Both the position numbers and the translations under genes were made by a program. The notes beneath the pieces were generated by a model that searched no databases, was not told where the DNA came from, and saw only the letters and a list, made by a program, of their open reading frames with translations. This document shows, piece after piece, positions 31,841 through 41,583 of a stretch of DNA of 64,000 bases. Source of the DNA: Solenopsis invicta (lineage: Eukaryota; Arthropoda; Insecta; Hymenoptera; Formicidae); the NCBI RefSeq assembly GCF_016802725.1, contig NW_024105412.1, positions 168,841-232,840 on the forward strand, read 5' to 3'. How positions within the stretch are numbered: position 1 is the stretch's first letter; every line of letters begins with the position of its first letter.

Positions 31841-33152
31841 GAGTGGGTGCCGTTAGCGCACAGTGCGATAGCGCACATCCCGATAGCACACATAAAATTT
31901 AAAGTAATTCCCGATACCGCACAACAGAGAAAGGCGCGTTGTCCCGATAACGCACAACATAAAAGGCGCATTATCCCGATAGCACACAATGAAAAAAGCG
32001 CATTATCCCAATAGCGCACATCCCGATAGCTCACATCCCGATGGCGCACATCCCAATAGCGCACATCCCGATAGCGCACATCCCGATAGCTCACATCCCG
32101 ATAGCGCACATCTCGATAGCACGCGACTATGTCCTCTATCGGGAAAAAGACGCGTATGTTCCCCTTAGCACACATATAATACTATGTAACGTGTACCGTA
32201 TACAATGTGATTCATTATAATGTATTAGTCTTTTTATTTACATATTCGTAATCGAAATCTGAGACGATTTTTCCTTTAGAAAAATATTTGTCCTGAACTT
32301 AGTTGTTAAGTTATAAAAAAAATAGCGTATGTCGTGTCGGATAGTAGTGGTATACAGGGGAGGCGCAACTCACTGTTATATGCGGGTGTTTCCGTAAGGC
32401 GCCTCAAATGACACAACAGAATACGGACAACACTTTCACATTTAAAGTTTCGCTTTCTCTCTTTCACTTTAATTATGCTCTATTTAACTTGTCTAATATC
32501 GGTCTCTGTCATCTGGCCGTCAAATACCAGGATGACCGTGAGATCTTCAAGTACACGCTCACAGGCGCCACATATATGCGCAACATTATTGTAATGAATG
32601 TACACCCAGCGTCATTGATTCTTTAAATCGGAAAATTTTCCAAACAGAGGAGTTACCATCTTTCTACATACTCCCAGTTCATGATTAATGTAACGACTAG
32701 AACTTATTAGTCGTTACGTTAATCATGTTCTGTAAATATTTTTAAAGATAGCGATTACTCAAATTGGAAAATTTTTCGAGGGACAGAATCAATCATGCTG
32801 GGTGTACGCTCGCGAATAATAAAATTTAAGGCAAATAGGATCGCTTAAATATCATTTGCAAGTTAAAAATACCACACTTCAAACGCACAAAAAGGGAAGG
32901 AAAGAGTGAGAGAGAGTGAGAGGGTGCATTTGAACAAGTTTGTGCACGTTTACTCGCGCACACACCGATAGTGAACATCCCGATAACGCACATCCCGATA
33001 GCGCACATCCCGATAGCGCACATCCCGATAGCGCACATCCCGATAGCGCACATCCCGATAGCGCACATCCCGATAGCGCACATCCCGATAGCGCACATCC
33101 CGATAGCGCACATCTCGATAGCGCACATCCCGATAGCACACATCCCGATATG
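31841..33152 (+). repeat. Left arm of the long-armed element
   Basis: In order it holds degenerate minisatellite copies (31860-32150), a conserved block (32200-32650), the hairpin CATGATTAATGTAACGACTA and its inverse (32678-32727), a (GAGA)-rich run (32900-32925) and a tight minisatellite (32976-33152). Confidence 0.8.
32976..33152 (+). repeat. 15-bp minisatellite, about 12 units
   Basis: The unit is GCGCACATCCCGATA, nearly perfect from 32996 to 33115 with occasional single changes (AACGCAC, ATCTCG, AGCACAC). Because 15 is a multiple of three, every frame is open in places and gives spurious peptides such as CAIGM repeats. Confidence 0.95.
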
Positions 33153-34140
33153 TTTTTCCTAACTAAGCATTACATTAGAAAAATATTTAAGAAGTAAATA
33201 TGTTTACAAACATTTATAACAATTTTTTCAAAAAAAAAAATATTTAAAATTATTAAAGTTGTTAGTAAAGTATACTGTCTATATGCATTTGTTAACGCTG
33301 CTGGTTTAAAAAAAGAAATGAAATAAAACAATTATTTCATTTTTAATGTCTTTTCAAAAATTAAAAACGAAACTTATTTTTGCCCAAGAAAAAAAGAAAA
33401 AGGAGAAAAATAATTGTGCTAATATATTATATAATAATGTTAAAAAAAAAACAAATATTTACATTAAACGTGTTTTACATATACAGGGAGGTTCGGAAAC
33501 GGACGAACGTCTCAAAAAGAGCATCCTTGAGAAAAATGTTTTAAAAATTGTAATCATTTTAAGTGAGGGACTACATAGTATTATAGTAAAACCTCAAATA
33601 ACGTTGTCAGGGTTACATAAAATTCAGATCTAATTTCTCAAATAGAAACTAATTTTTCGTTGTTATTATTGTAATTTATCTCTAAAACTTTTCAAAACAC
33701 TAAATTACGTAGTTTCACCAATTATTATTGCCATTCCACTTTTTAAACGTATACTAAAATATTGGAACTAAATAAAATAACGGTAGAAAACCATCTCATT
33801 ACAATATATGTAGGCTCTAATAGAAGCGCAAAACGCGAATAACCCTACAATGTAAAGTAAAGAACAAAAAAATTACGATGCAGAGTAAAGGTTATACAAA
33901 ATGTTTTAAAGTAATTATATATTAAACATTAATATAATTAATTATACATAATTATATGTAAAGTATGTCAAGTATGTAAAGTATGTCAATATATATTAAA
34001 ATATACGTAATATTTTATAAACAGTTATACCTAATTATACATGTTTTATATATATGAATAATATATACAAATTTTCTTCGGAAAACTTTTAGGAAAGAAA
34101 ACAGAAAATGAAGCAATAGTAAGATATGTATTAACGGGAA
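33153..34140. other. AT-rich centre of the long-armed element
   Basis: No transposase motif is visible in either strand. A TACAGGGAGGTTCGG block near 33484 resembles the ends of other elements, but no matching inverse was found. Confidence 0.5.
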
Positions 34141-35569
34141 TAAGAACGTCTCTCTCCCAATAGCACACATCAACAGGTATGTGTATTAACATACGCGTCT
34201 TTTCCCGATAACGCACATAATCGCGTGCTACCGGGATGTGCGCTATCGGGATGTGCGCTATCGGGATGAGCGATTGCGGGAATTAAAACATCTTTTTCCC
34301 TATAAAGCACATAGTCACGTGCTATCGGGATACGCGCTATCAGGGAATGCGCTGTCGGGGAGTGCGCTGTCGGAAAGTGTGCTGTCGGGAAGTGCACTAT
34401 CGGGATGTGAGCTATCGGGATGTGCGCTATCGGGATGTGCGCTAACGGGATGCGCGTTACCGCGATGTTCGCTATCGGGATGTGCGCGAGTAAACGTGCA
34501 CAAACTTGTTCGAAGGCACCCTCTCACTCTCTCTCACTCCTTCCGTCCCTTTTCGTCCGTTTGAAATGTGGTATTTTTAATTTGCAAATGATATTTAAAC
34601 GATTACATTTCTCTTAAATTTTATTATTCGCGAGAGTACAACCAGCTTGATTGATTCTGTCCCTCGGAAAATTTTCCAATTTGAGTAGTCGCTATCTTTA
34701 AAAATATTTACAGAACATGATTAACGTAACGACTAATAAGTTCTAGTCGTTACATTAATCATGAACTGGGAGTATGTAGAAAGATGATAACTACTCTGTT
34801 TGGAAAATTTTCCGATTTAAAGAATCAATGACACTGGGTGTACATTCATTACAATAATGTTGCGCATATATGTGGCGCCTGTGTGCGTGTACTTGAAGAT
34901 CTCACGGTCATCCTGGTATTTGACGGCCAGATGACAGAGACCAATATTAAACAAGTTAAATAGAGCATAATTAAAGTGAAAGAGAGAAAGCGAAACTTCA
35001 AATGTGAAAGTGTTGTCTGTATTCTGTTGTGTCATCTGAGTGCAGCAGGTGCCTCACGGAAACACCCGCATGTAACAGTGAGTTGCTCCTCCCCTGTATA
35101 CCACTACTATCCGACACGTCATACGCTATTTCTTTTTATAACTTAACAACTAAGTTCAACTAAGGACAAATATTTTTCTAAAGGAAAAATCGTCTCAGAG
35201 TTCGATTACGAATATGTAAATAAAAAGGCTAATACATTATAATGAATCACATTGTATACGGTACACGTTACATAGTATTATACGTGTACTAAGGGAAACA
35301 TACGCGTCTTTTTCCCGATAGAGGACACAGTCGCGTGCTATCGAGATGTGCGCTATCGGAATGTGCGCTATCGGGATGTGCGCTACCGGAATGTGCGCTA
35401 TCGGGATGTGCGCTATCGGGACAATGCGCCTTTTATGTTGTGCGTTATCGGGGCAACGCGCCTTTCTTTGCTGTGCGCTATCGAAATGTGCGCTATCGGG
35501 AATTACTTTAAATTTTGTGTGTGCTATCGGGATGTGCGCTATCGCACTGTGCGCTAACGGGACCTTCCC
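34141..35569 (-). repeat. Right arm of the long-armed element
   Basis: Inverse of the left arm, with a more degenerate minisatellite (34225-34490, for example GTGCGCTATCGGGAT), the hairpin at 34718-34765 and the block shared with 2690-3640 (CTCACGGTCATCCTGGTATT, AAAAATCGTCTCAGAGTTCG). It closes with GTGCGCTAACGGGACC. Confidence 0.8.
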
Positions 35570-36149
35570 CTAAAAATCCACTTTTTAACAAAAAATCATA
35601 TCTTTGCAACAAAAAACTTTAAAGAACTTTACAATACGGTGTTTTAAAACTAAAAATTCAAACTTTCAAAAAAAAAATTATATTATTGTCTATTCTATTA
35701 AAAAATGTACTTACATAACAAGGCGAATATGAGGTATTTTTGATTAAATCGTGTCTAAAATTGAAAATTGATGTGTTTTATGACATTTCGAAAAAACTCC
35801 CTTTTCTACAGCATTTTATTCCAACTTTAGAAAGAGTATATGCGAGTAACATAACAAGCAAACTGACCTGTTCGAACGTATTTTGTCCAGCTTTTTTATG
35901 TAAAATATTCACAAAAAAAGTTTTACTTGCAAACTATATGCGTTGCATTGACCCTAACAAAACTTTGCTGCCGTGCCGTTCGAATTCTAGTTGACCAAAA
36001 AAGTTGATCAATCATATCAATCAAAAGAGAAGATTTCAAACTTTTTTTACATCTTGGTCTGAACCTCCTATTTCATTCCGTCTTCATATAACAAGCGTTC
36101 AAAATTTCATATGGGGACTCTCAGACCCACTTATGTATTTAAGGGTTAA

Positions 36150-36523
36150 GTTGCTTTGGCGACGTGCTGCACTACAGTGTCACTGGCGGCCATCTTGTAC
36201 TCATGAAATTTCTGCGTTAAAAGCAGCTTACTCGATGCAGACTTTTGCTCGTGTATGGCACTTAAAGATGTCCACATTTCATTCGCGGATGAACAGGTTA
36301 ACAAGCAATCAAGTTGCTTTGCATCAATCGACGACGAAATAATGAACATAGCCTTGGCTTCCTGTTTGACTCACGCTTTCCGTTCATTTACTTTGTCCTT
36401 TGCTGGCTTTACATTCGCGTCACTCACAACCTCACTCAGTCCGTACGAGACAAACACGGCGTTTATCTGAAATTTCCAAGCAAGGAACTTGTGAACATTT
36501 TTCCATGATATTTCTTCAGACAT
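36150..36523 (-). pseudogene. Copia gag, N-terminal part
   Basis: The ATG at 36521-36523 opens MSEEISWKNVHKFLAWKFQI. A TGA near 36384 interrupts it. It then reads FIISSSIDAKQLDCLLTCSS, ANEMWTSLSAIHEQKSASSK and KLLLTQKFHEYKM before the TTAA insertion of the piggyBac-like copy B. The downstream half of the same domain resumes at 31413. This start fits Copia gag proteins, which open with a short acidic segment and a WKFQ motif. Confidence 0.85.
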
Positions 36524-37330
36524 CTTCTTCAAGGTTCAGTTCGTACTACGCACAATATCACACAACGCCGAGCAATGGCTACCAAAACGACCACGTGTTT
36601 TGCGAACAAAGACTTCTCACTATCGGCGACTTTTCTCTTTTATTTCTTTCTCTCTCGCAGTCACGCACGACCTGGGCCCATAACATTTAAAGAAAAATAT
36701 GTATAAGCGTCGAGGATGAGAAACAAAAGGAGATATCCACGTATGAAAAATGATGAGACTTTATTTCTTAGCAAATTATAAAAGAAAAGAAAAGAAACTC
36801 GGTGATATGTGCTACTCAGCGGACAGACATGCACACGTTAGCGGCCTGACACACTTACTAGTAACATTCAATGACTGCGAAGTCTCACATATTCTCTCAG
36901 CAACAGCAAGAAGGATTTACATGAAAATGATACAGTTAGGCTTGATGAGTGCGATAAACAAATTATTCAACAAAATATATAATTAATCAAAATTACACAT
37001 GCGTACTCACATGCACACAGTTATACTCGAACATATCGTTTGTGAGGTCTCATCTATCACTCTTATTTTAATGTTTTTCTCTATATCATTTACTTTTATT
37101 GTAAAATTCTGGAAAAATAAAAGAAGTATTATAAAGTGTAATATAGATGCAATATATAAATATCATAAAACAATGCCTATGCAGGTGTATATGTTAGTAA
37201 TATCTCTCTCTGAAGAGACATTTACAATTTTTTCAGTCCCAACTTTAATGTGCTGTAAGGTATAAAATTTTATTTAATAAAATATTAAAAAATACATGTA
37301 TTCTATTGGCATAACTTATACTTACCCCAT
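36524..37330 (-). other. Copia leader and probable remnant of its 5' LTR
   Basis: On the minus strand a TGGGCCCAGGTCG segment (near 36678) could be the primer-binding site. Sequence to its right would then be the 5' LTR. No second LTR survives in the window, so its borders cannot be fixed. AT-rich + frames here (36750-36986, 36999-37265) resemble nothing known. Confidence 0.35.
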
Positions 37331-37810
37331 TACATGGGTATTTTATTCGTAAGTATGCCATTTTTTTTCGTAAGACAACTTTTAAACTATGCACACGAGA
37401 GACAAGCGACTACGACAGTCCAACCCTTATGACTGACGCTTAGGAGCGCAGCCCATCACTTTATAGTACAAAATGTATGTGATCTATCTACGAAATGCTA
37501 AATCCCACAGTCAAAAACCTCTGACAGTAGTAATTTAATACTTACAAACATCTTACAACTGAGTTCATGGTAACAAAAGAAGCTCAAGTCATTGTCACAG
37601 CTGTGACAACTACGCTGTACCATACTGAATAGCCATCAGCCTGAAATCGTTCTCTAAGGATAAGGAAAATAACCAGAAGTTCAATTTAAATTTTAATTTT
37701 AATTTATACATTTTTATTATTTCAAATTTGCACGTAATATGATTATAACATTTTTATTTGTCATTTAACACATCGTATGCAATATTCACATTTGCGCATA
37801 TTATAACATT
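37331..37810. other. Spacer with a 57-bp duplication
   Basis: TTGTCATTTAACACATCGTA (near 37758) repeats the 3' end of the adjacent gene (TTGTCATTTAGCGAATCGTA near 37815). Otherwise nothing is recognised. Confidence 0.5.
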
Positions 37811-38772
37811 TTATTTGTCATTTAGCGAATCGTATGCAATATTATCTGAAGCATAAGCTATTAATTCACATTCAATATGTGAACTTTTATCATGAATTTT
37901 GCGCAAAATATTTACTGCATCGTTTTTATTAGTGATGCAATTCTGACGCAAGTAAGTTACCAAATATTTATATTTTTCGGTAACATTATTCATATTCTGA
38001 CACAGTGCGAAATATACATGTTCGATACAATGCTCAAGTTCAAACATAAATGATACAGTTGTAGGTTTCATGCAAATATAAGTATTGTGTAATGTTAATT
38101 TTGTAATATGTTCTTCACGCAGTTTAATCTGCTGCACAATCAGTTCGTGAATCAATAATGGTGCCGTTTTTGACTGCATAAGTCCCTCGATGTCCATACG
38201 TTTCTCAATCAACAATCTCCACGTTTTATAAGGCAGAGCAATTTGATTTCCGCAGTTGTCACCCAGCACCAATTCCACGTAGGATATAGATCCTGCGTTG
38301 ATTCCGATATCCAGCAATTTATAAGATGTAGGAGTTAGTGCAAACCATCTCCCCAAAATGTGTGATGTGTATCGTAGTGGCGTTCTGTAAATAAGATTAC
38401 AGATTAATAAAATAAAACAAAAAAGATTAAAAATATTAATGTATCATGATGATAATGTTCTATAAGTAATAAAATAAGGATTTTATAAGAAACAAAATAT
38501 GAAATAAATGTATATAAAATCATTATAGATACTTACGATTTCTCACGTGCTTCAATCTGGATCGGAACGTAACAGTTCATTGATGTGTGTGGCAATGTTC
38601 TGTAAATAAAAAATATGGATATGTAAAAGCAAAAATATGAAAAATATAATTTAAGGAATTTATAAAAATGTATAGATACTTACGATTTCTCGCATGCTTC
38701 GGTTTGGATTGGAACATAGTAGTTCGCTATTTCTCTCGTATTTTTCAAGAGTTGTCCGCTAACAATGAGTAA
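37811..38772 (-). CDS. Spliced gene of unknown function (three exons visible)
   Basis: Read on the minus strand: exon A (38684-38772) encodes SGQLLKNTREIANYYVPIQT, exon B (38537-38599) encodes TLPHTSMNCYVPIQIEAREK, and exon C (37811-38384) encodes SHILGRWFALTPTSYKLLDI and onward to SLNDK. Both introns have GTAAGT donors and TTTACAG or TGTACAG-type acceptors, and all junctions split the codon TC/A, so the frame is open across all three (about 241 residues). Exon C is largely helical in appearance, with Leu/Ile/His-rich stretches. No signal peptide or membrane helix stands out. The upstream start is not visible; another exon is expected beyond 38772. I do not recognise the family; it may be host or element-borne. 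Confidence 0.6.
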
Positions 38773-38799
38773 CTGATGAGAGTAACATTTTCAGAGTTC

Positions 38800-39330
38800 T
38801 TTTTATTTTATAATCCCCACCACCATATCGACATCAAATGCGGAAATTACATATTTTATGATGAGATCAAACACATATTCAAACGTAAATCTTGCAAGCG
38901 CTGACAAATGTGATGAGATCACAAGATAGTAAAACTCAGTTTAGACACATTTGAATGTAATTTAATATTACAATGAAATCATGTAGTACTGCAGATTTGC
39001 ATTTTCAGCATAAAAGCATGCGCCAGTGTACAGCAGCTGTGATGATATCATAGGCGCTAATACCACAGATCTATAAAATTAATTTAGACACGTTTGAATA
39101 TAATTTGGCATTACGATGAAAGTGAGTTTTGTATTTTTAGCGAGTGCCTGCTGTGACACGTTTAAAAGTAATTTGATATCGCGATGAGATCATTTAATAA
39201 TCTTACAAAGTCAGTGATATCAAATATACATGTAAATCTTGCAAGCGCTGATTTGTGACAGCTACGAAGATTTTGGACATGTATCAACTGATATAGTGTG
39301 AATAACATTTAAATGTGATGGTGTCACTAT
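38800..39330. repeat. Degenerate tandem repeats
   Basis: Three or four diverged blocks of about 130 bp share GATGAGATCA, TTTAGACACATTTGAATGTAA and AATCTTGCAAGCGCTGA-type segments. Spacing is irregular. No coding signal. Confidence 0.5.
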
Positions 39331-39387
39331 AAAATGATAAGATCGCGATGCATCCCATCAGTCTATGCAGTCAAGCACATTGTAAAA

Positions 39388-39557
39388 ATGGAGCAAACGG
39401 AGCATGATTTGATGGAGCAATCCACTCGATTAAATACGCATGAAGAGTATATAGCGTGGGAGCAGCATTGTATCGAGTTCAGCGAATCGCTGGATGGACG
39501 TAGCCGTAGTAAATATCCACGATTGTCAATTAGTGGGAGACAATCTGTGATCGCTTG
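39388..39557 (+). CDS. Coding fragment of unknown function, cut by Gypsy-B
   Basis: An ATG at 39388 opens MEQTEHDLMEQSTRLNTHEE, acidic and Gln/Glu-rich, and stays open to the Gypsy-B LTR at 39558. It runs divergently from the spliced minus-strand gene. No continuation was found after 47150. It may be chance; the Lys/Glu composition is the only support. Confidence 0.3.
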
Positions 39558-40899
39558 TGTAACGATACGACTTTTCTCGCGGTCGCGGATTAGCTCGCCG
39601 GTGCCAAGGTCGAGAAAAGAAGGAACTCCGATTTGAAAAGAAATTAACAAAATATTTATTTTAAATCAGTATCTCCTCACACTCCGTGATACAAAAAAGA
39701 AAATAAAAATTTATTAGGAAGAGAGGAAGTTAACACCTTCGGAACTCGTGTTCCCCGGAACGTGTATTCACACGCGGAAAGAACTTAAAACTAATTATTA
39801 TGTACACGCATAGAGAACACATAGAAAACTTAAATTAAATTATAGCGCTCGCGGTGTCGATAGAAATCTTAAGTCTAAATACGAAACGCAGATCTTACAA
39901 ACTAACGCTCGGAAAATATTACAATAAACGCGGACTTAATGCTAACGCAACTTAATAACTAACGCTTGCCTGAGGAAGGGGTCAAGATACGCTCGCTTTG
40001 CTAGGAGGGCGCTTGTTCGGACGGAACGCTCGGGACGGAGGAATCCAAGGAAAATCCGGCGAGGAAGTTGTAACTCCGGGTAAATGCGTCGTCGACGACC
40101 GAGTGAAATTATTTTAAATTTGCTCTGAAAATAAAACGAAAATTAAGAATCGAAATTACAGGACAGGTAACAGGTAAAGAAACGGGTAACCGAGTACGCC
40201 CAGTATCAGGAAGCCGAGAGCACCCGGCGCAGGTGTGCGGTACAGAATAACCGAGTACGCCCGGTATCAGGGGGGGGGGGGCGTAAACGGCCTGTGTCAG
40301 GAAGCCGAGAACGCCCGGCACAGGAGTGCGGATAACCGAGGACGCCCGGTGTCAGGAAGGCCGTGAACGACCTGTATCAGGAAGTCGAGAACGCCCGGCA
40401 CAGGAGTGCGGATAACCGAGAACGCCCGGTGTCAGGAAGGCGGATAACCGAGAATACCCGGTGTCAGGGGCTTTCAGGAAACCGAGTACACCCGGTATAA
40501 GGAAGCCGAGAACATCCAACCAAGGAGCTCCGAGTATTCCCGGAGTGTCGGTACCGGTGATATGGAACTGACTGGTTGCTCCTTCCTGGTGTGGCTCCGT
40601 ATTTATACCCTCTGGCCGCCCACGCAGTCGGAATCACGTGTTTACCCCACTTTTCGGCGTGTACCTACGCGCACGTGCCCGCGCGATGCTACGCGTGACG
40701 TCACGCGACCGGGCGCAAGAGCGAGCGAGATGGAGAACGGAACCGACGTCACGTGGCCGCGCGTGCGAGTGAGCGAGACGGAGAGTACTGACGTCACGTG
40801 ATCGGGCGTGCGAGTAAAAGAGACGGAACGATATGTTATAATCCGGCGTGCGAGCGAGAAAGAGATATAATTTACCTGCGTAACGATGCTATCGTTACA
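39558..40899 (-). repeat. Gypsy-B 3' LTR (1342 bp)
   Basis: Ends are TGTAACGATACGAC on the left and ATGCTATCGTTACA on the right, TG...CA in either reading. The partner is 45853-47149. Within it, 40180-40520 is an array of about 30-60 bp units built from CCGAGAACGCCCGGCACAGG and GGATAACCGAG. This copy has one more unit than its partner. Confidence 0.9.
40601..40800 (-). promoter_or_regulatory. Gypsy-B LTR promoter with three CRE-type sites and a TATA box
   Basis: Read on the minus strand, TGACGTCA or GACGTCA occurs at 40789-40796, 40745-40751 and 40696-40703; two of these run directly into a CACGTG E-box. A TATAAAT box follows at 40601-40607, about 90 bp downstream of the nearest site. Spacing fits U3 enhancer, TATA and start of transcription near 40570. 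CRE sites bind bZIP factors (CREB/ATF), and CACGTG binds bHLH factors; binding here is inference. Confidence 0.6.
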
Positions 40900-40914
40900 T
40901 CATCCCCCTCCTCA
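40900..40914 (-). other. Gypsy-B polypurine tract
   Basis: On the minus strand GAGGAGGGGGATGA directly precedes the 3' LTR. Confidence 0.75.
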
Positions 40915-40933
40915 GGCTAGTGGCGCGGAGATT

Positions 40934-41583
40934 TTAATTTCCTCTACGGCAAGTCGTTAATTGGCCCCGATGGTTGAATCGCATGATCCATCGGTCTCTC
41001 AAAAACCGTAATTTGTACTTGCGGCTTTTATGTACCGCGTAGTATGGTATATTGACCATTCTTCCGGTCGGTAAAAGGATTTTAACCGGCGGCGGAAGAG
41101 GCGGTGTTAAATTAATGTCTTCCATATTGAGCGGTGGTAATTCTTCCTGTATGGGTATCGGCGTTTTCCATTCCGTTTGTTCTTTCATACGTGGACTTTT
41201 CTGAACAACGTTCTCGGAAATGGCAGCTCTGGAGGCGGCTTCAGGAAATGATACTTCGATGACTTTTGCCGGCCGAGCTATTGCCGCGACGGTGGGCATG
41301 ATTTTTGGTTGTTCACTGTCTGTAATCTTACGGCTCACCCGTGGAGCAAATGTTTGTTTTTTCGCTCCAGATTTTGTTTTTGATCAACATTGTTATGGCA
41401 CTGGTGGTGTTGATAGAAAAACGCCTTTTTTAATGCGTTTTCTCGGTCGCCTCTTTGTATCGTTGTGCCGACGCTGGGTATTTTCTGAGGTAGCACGGAA
41501 GTCGACAGCGAAGATTGTTTCTCATCGGATAGATCGGAGATACTTCCAAATAATTCTTGAAAAATTTCTTCTTTGGTTGCCAT
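40934..41583 (-). pseudogene. Gypsy-B downstream reading frame, unknown function
   Basis: It occupies the place of env in errantiviruses, but I see no signal peptide, fusion peptide or membrane anchor. An ATG at 41583 opens MATKEEIFQELFGSISDLSD. After a frameshift near 41338 it continues through PEAASRAAISENVVQKSPRM, a proline run (TPPLPPPVKILLP) and a basic end (HKSRKYKLRFLRDRWIMRF). It is fused in frame to the preceding integrase without a stop, so it may be either a separate protein or a pol tail. The minus-strand frame is long compared with chance. Confidence 0.5.

Larger units (their letters stand above)
31841..35569. mobile_element. 3.7-kb long-armed element (Mutator-like by target size)
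   Basis: CTAAAAATC is repeated at both edges (31832-31840 and 35570-35578), a 9-bp duplication. The ends are inverted: GAGTGGGTGCCGTTAGCGCA against GCGCTAACGGGACCTTCCC. Two arms, about 1.3 and 1.4 kb, are inverted copies. Each holds the GCGCACATCCCGATA minisatellite, a block beginning CACCCGCATGTAACAGTGAG or its inverse, and a perfect hairpin around ATTAGTCGTTAC. The centre (about 33153-34140) codes for nothing obvious. It is a non-autonomous or fold-back element. Confidence 0.82.
31414..36145 (-). mobile_element. piggyBac-like non-autonomous element, copy B, split by another insertion
   Basis: TTAA flanks it (31410-31413 and 36146-36149). Its ends CCCTTAAATACACC and TGTATTTAAGGG are inverted. 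It is the reverse complement of copy A at 1560-2539, for example TTGACCCTAACAAAACTTTG near 35949 and AAATTTGGCAAAGTCATTTT near 31759. Removing the insert at 31841-35569 leaves about 1.0 kb. It lies within the Copia gag sequence. Confidence 0.85.

Noticed and set aside
32976..33152. CRISPR-like repeat array
   Set aside because: The 15-bp units are contiguous, with no unique spacers, and the context is a eukaryotic transposon. It is a minisatellite.
32826..33197. Several long repetitive reading frames on both strands (CAIGM, HIPIA, HPDSA repeats)
   Set aside because: The unit length is a multiple of three and lacks stops, so every frame is open. They carry no protein information.
36750..37265. 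Two + frames of 78 and 88 residues
   Set aside because: They sit in the probable Copia leader or LTR. Composition is AT-driven and unlike any protein I recognise.
40934..41583. Retroviral env-like gene in Gypsy-B
   Set aside because: Position fits, but there is no signal peptide, cleavage site, fusion peptide or membrane anchor.
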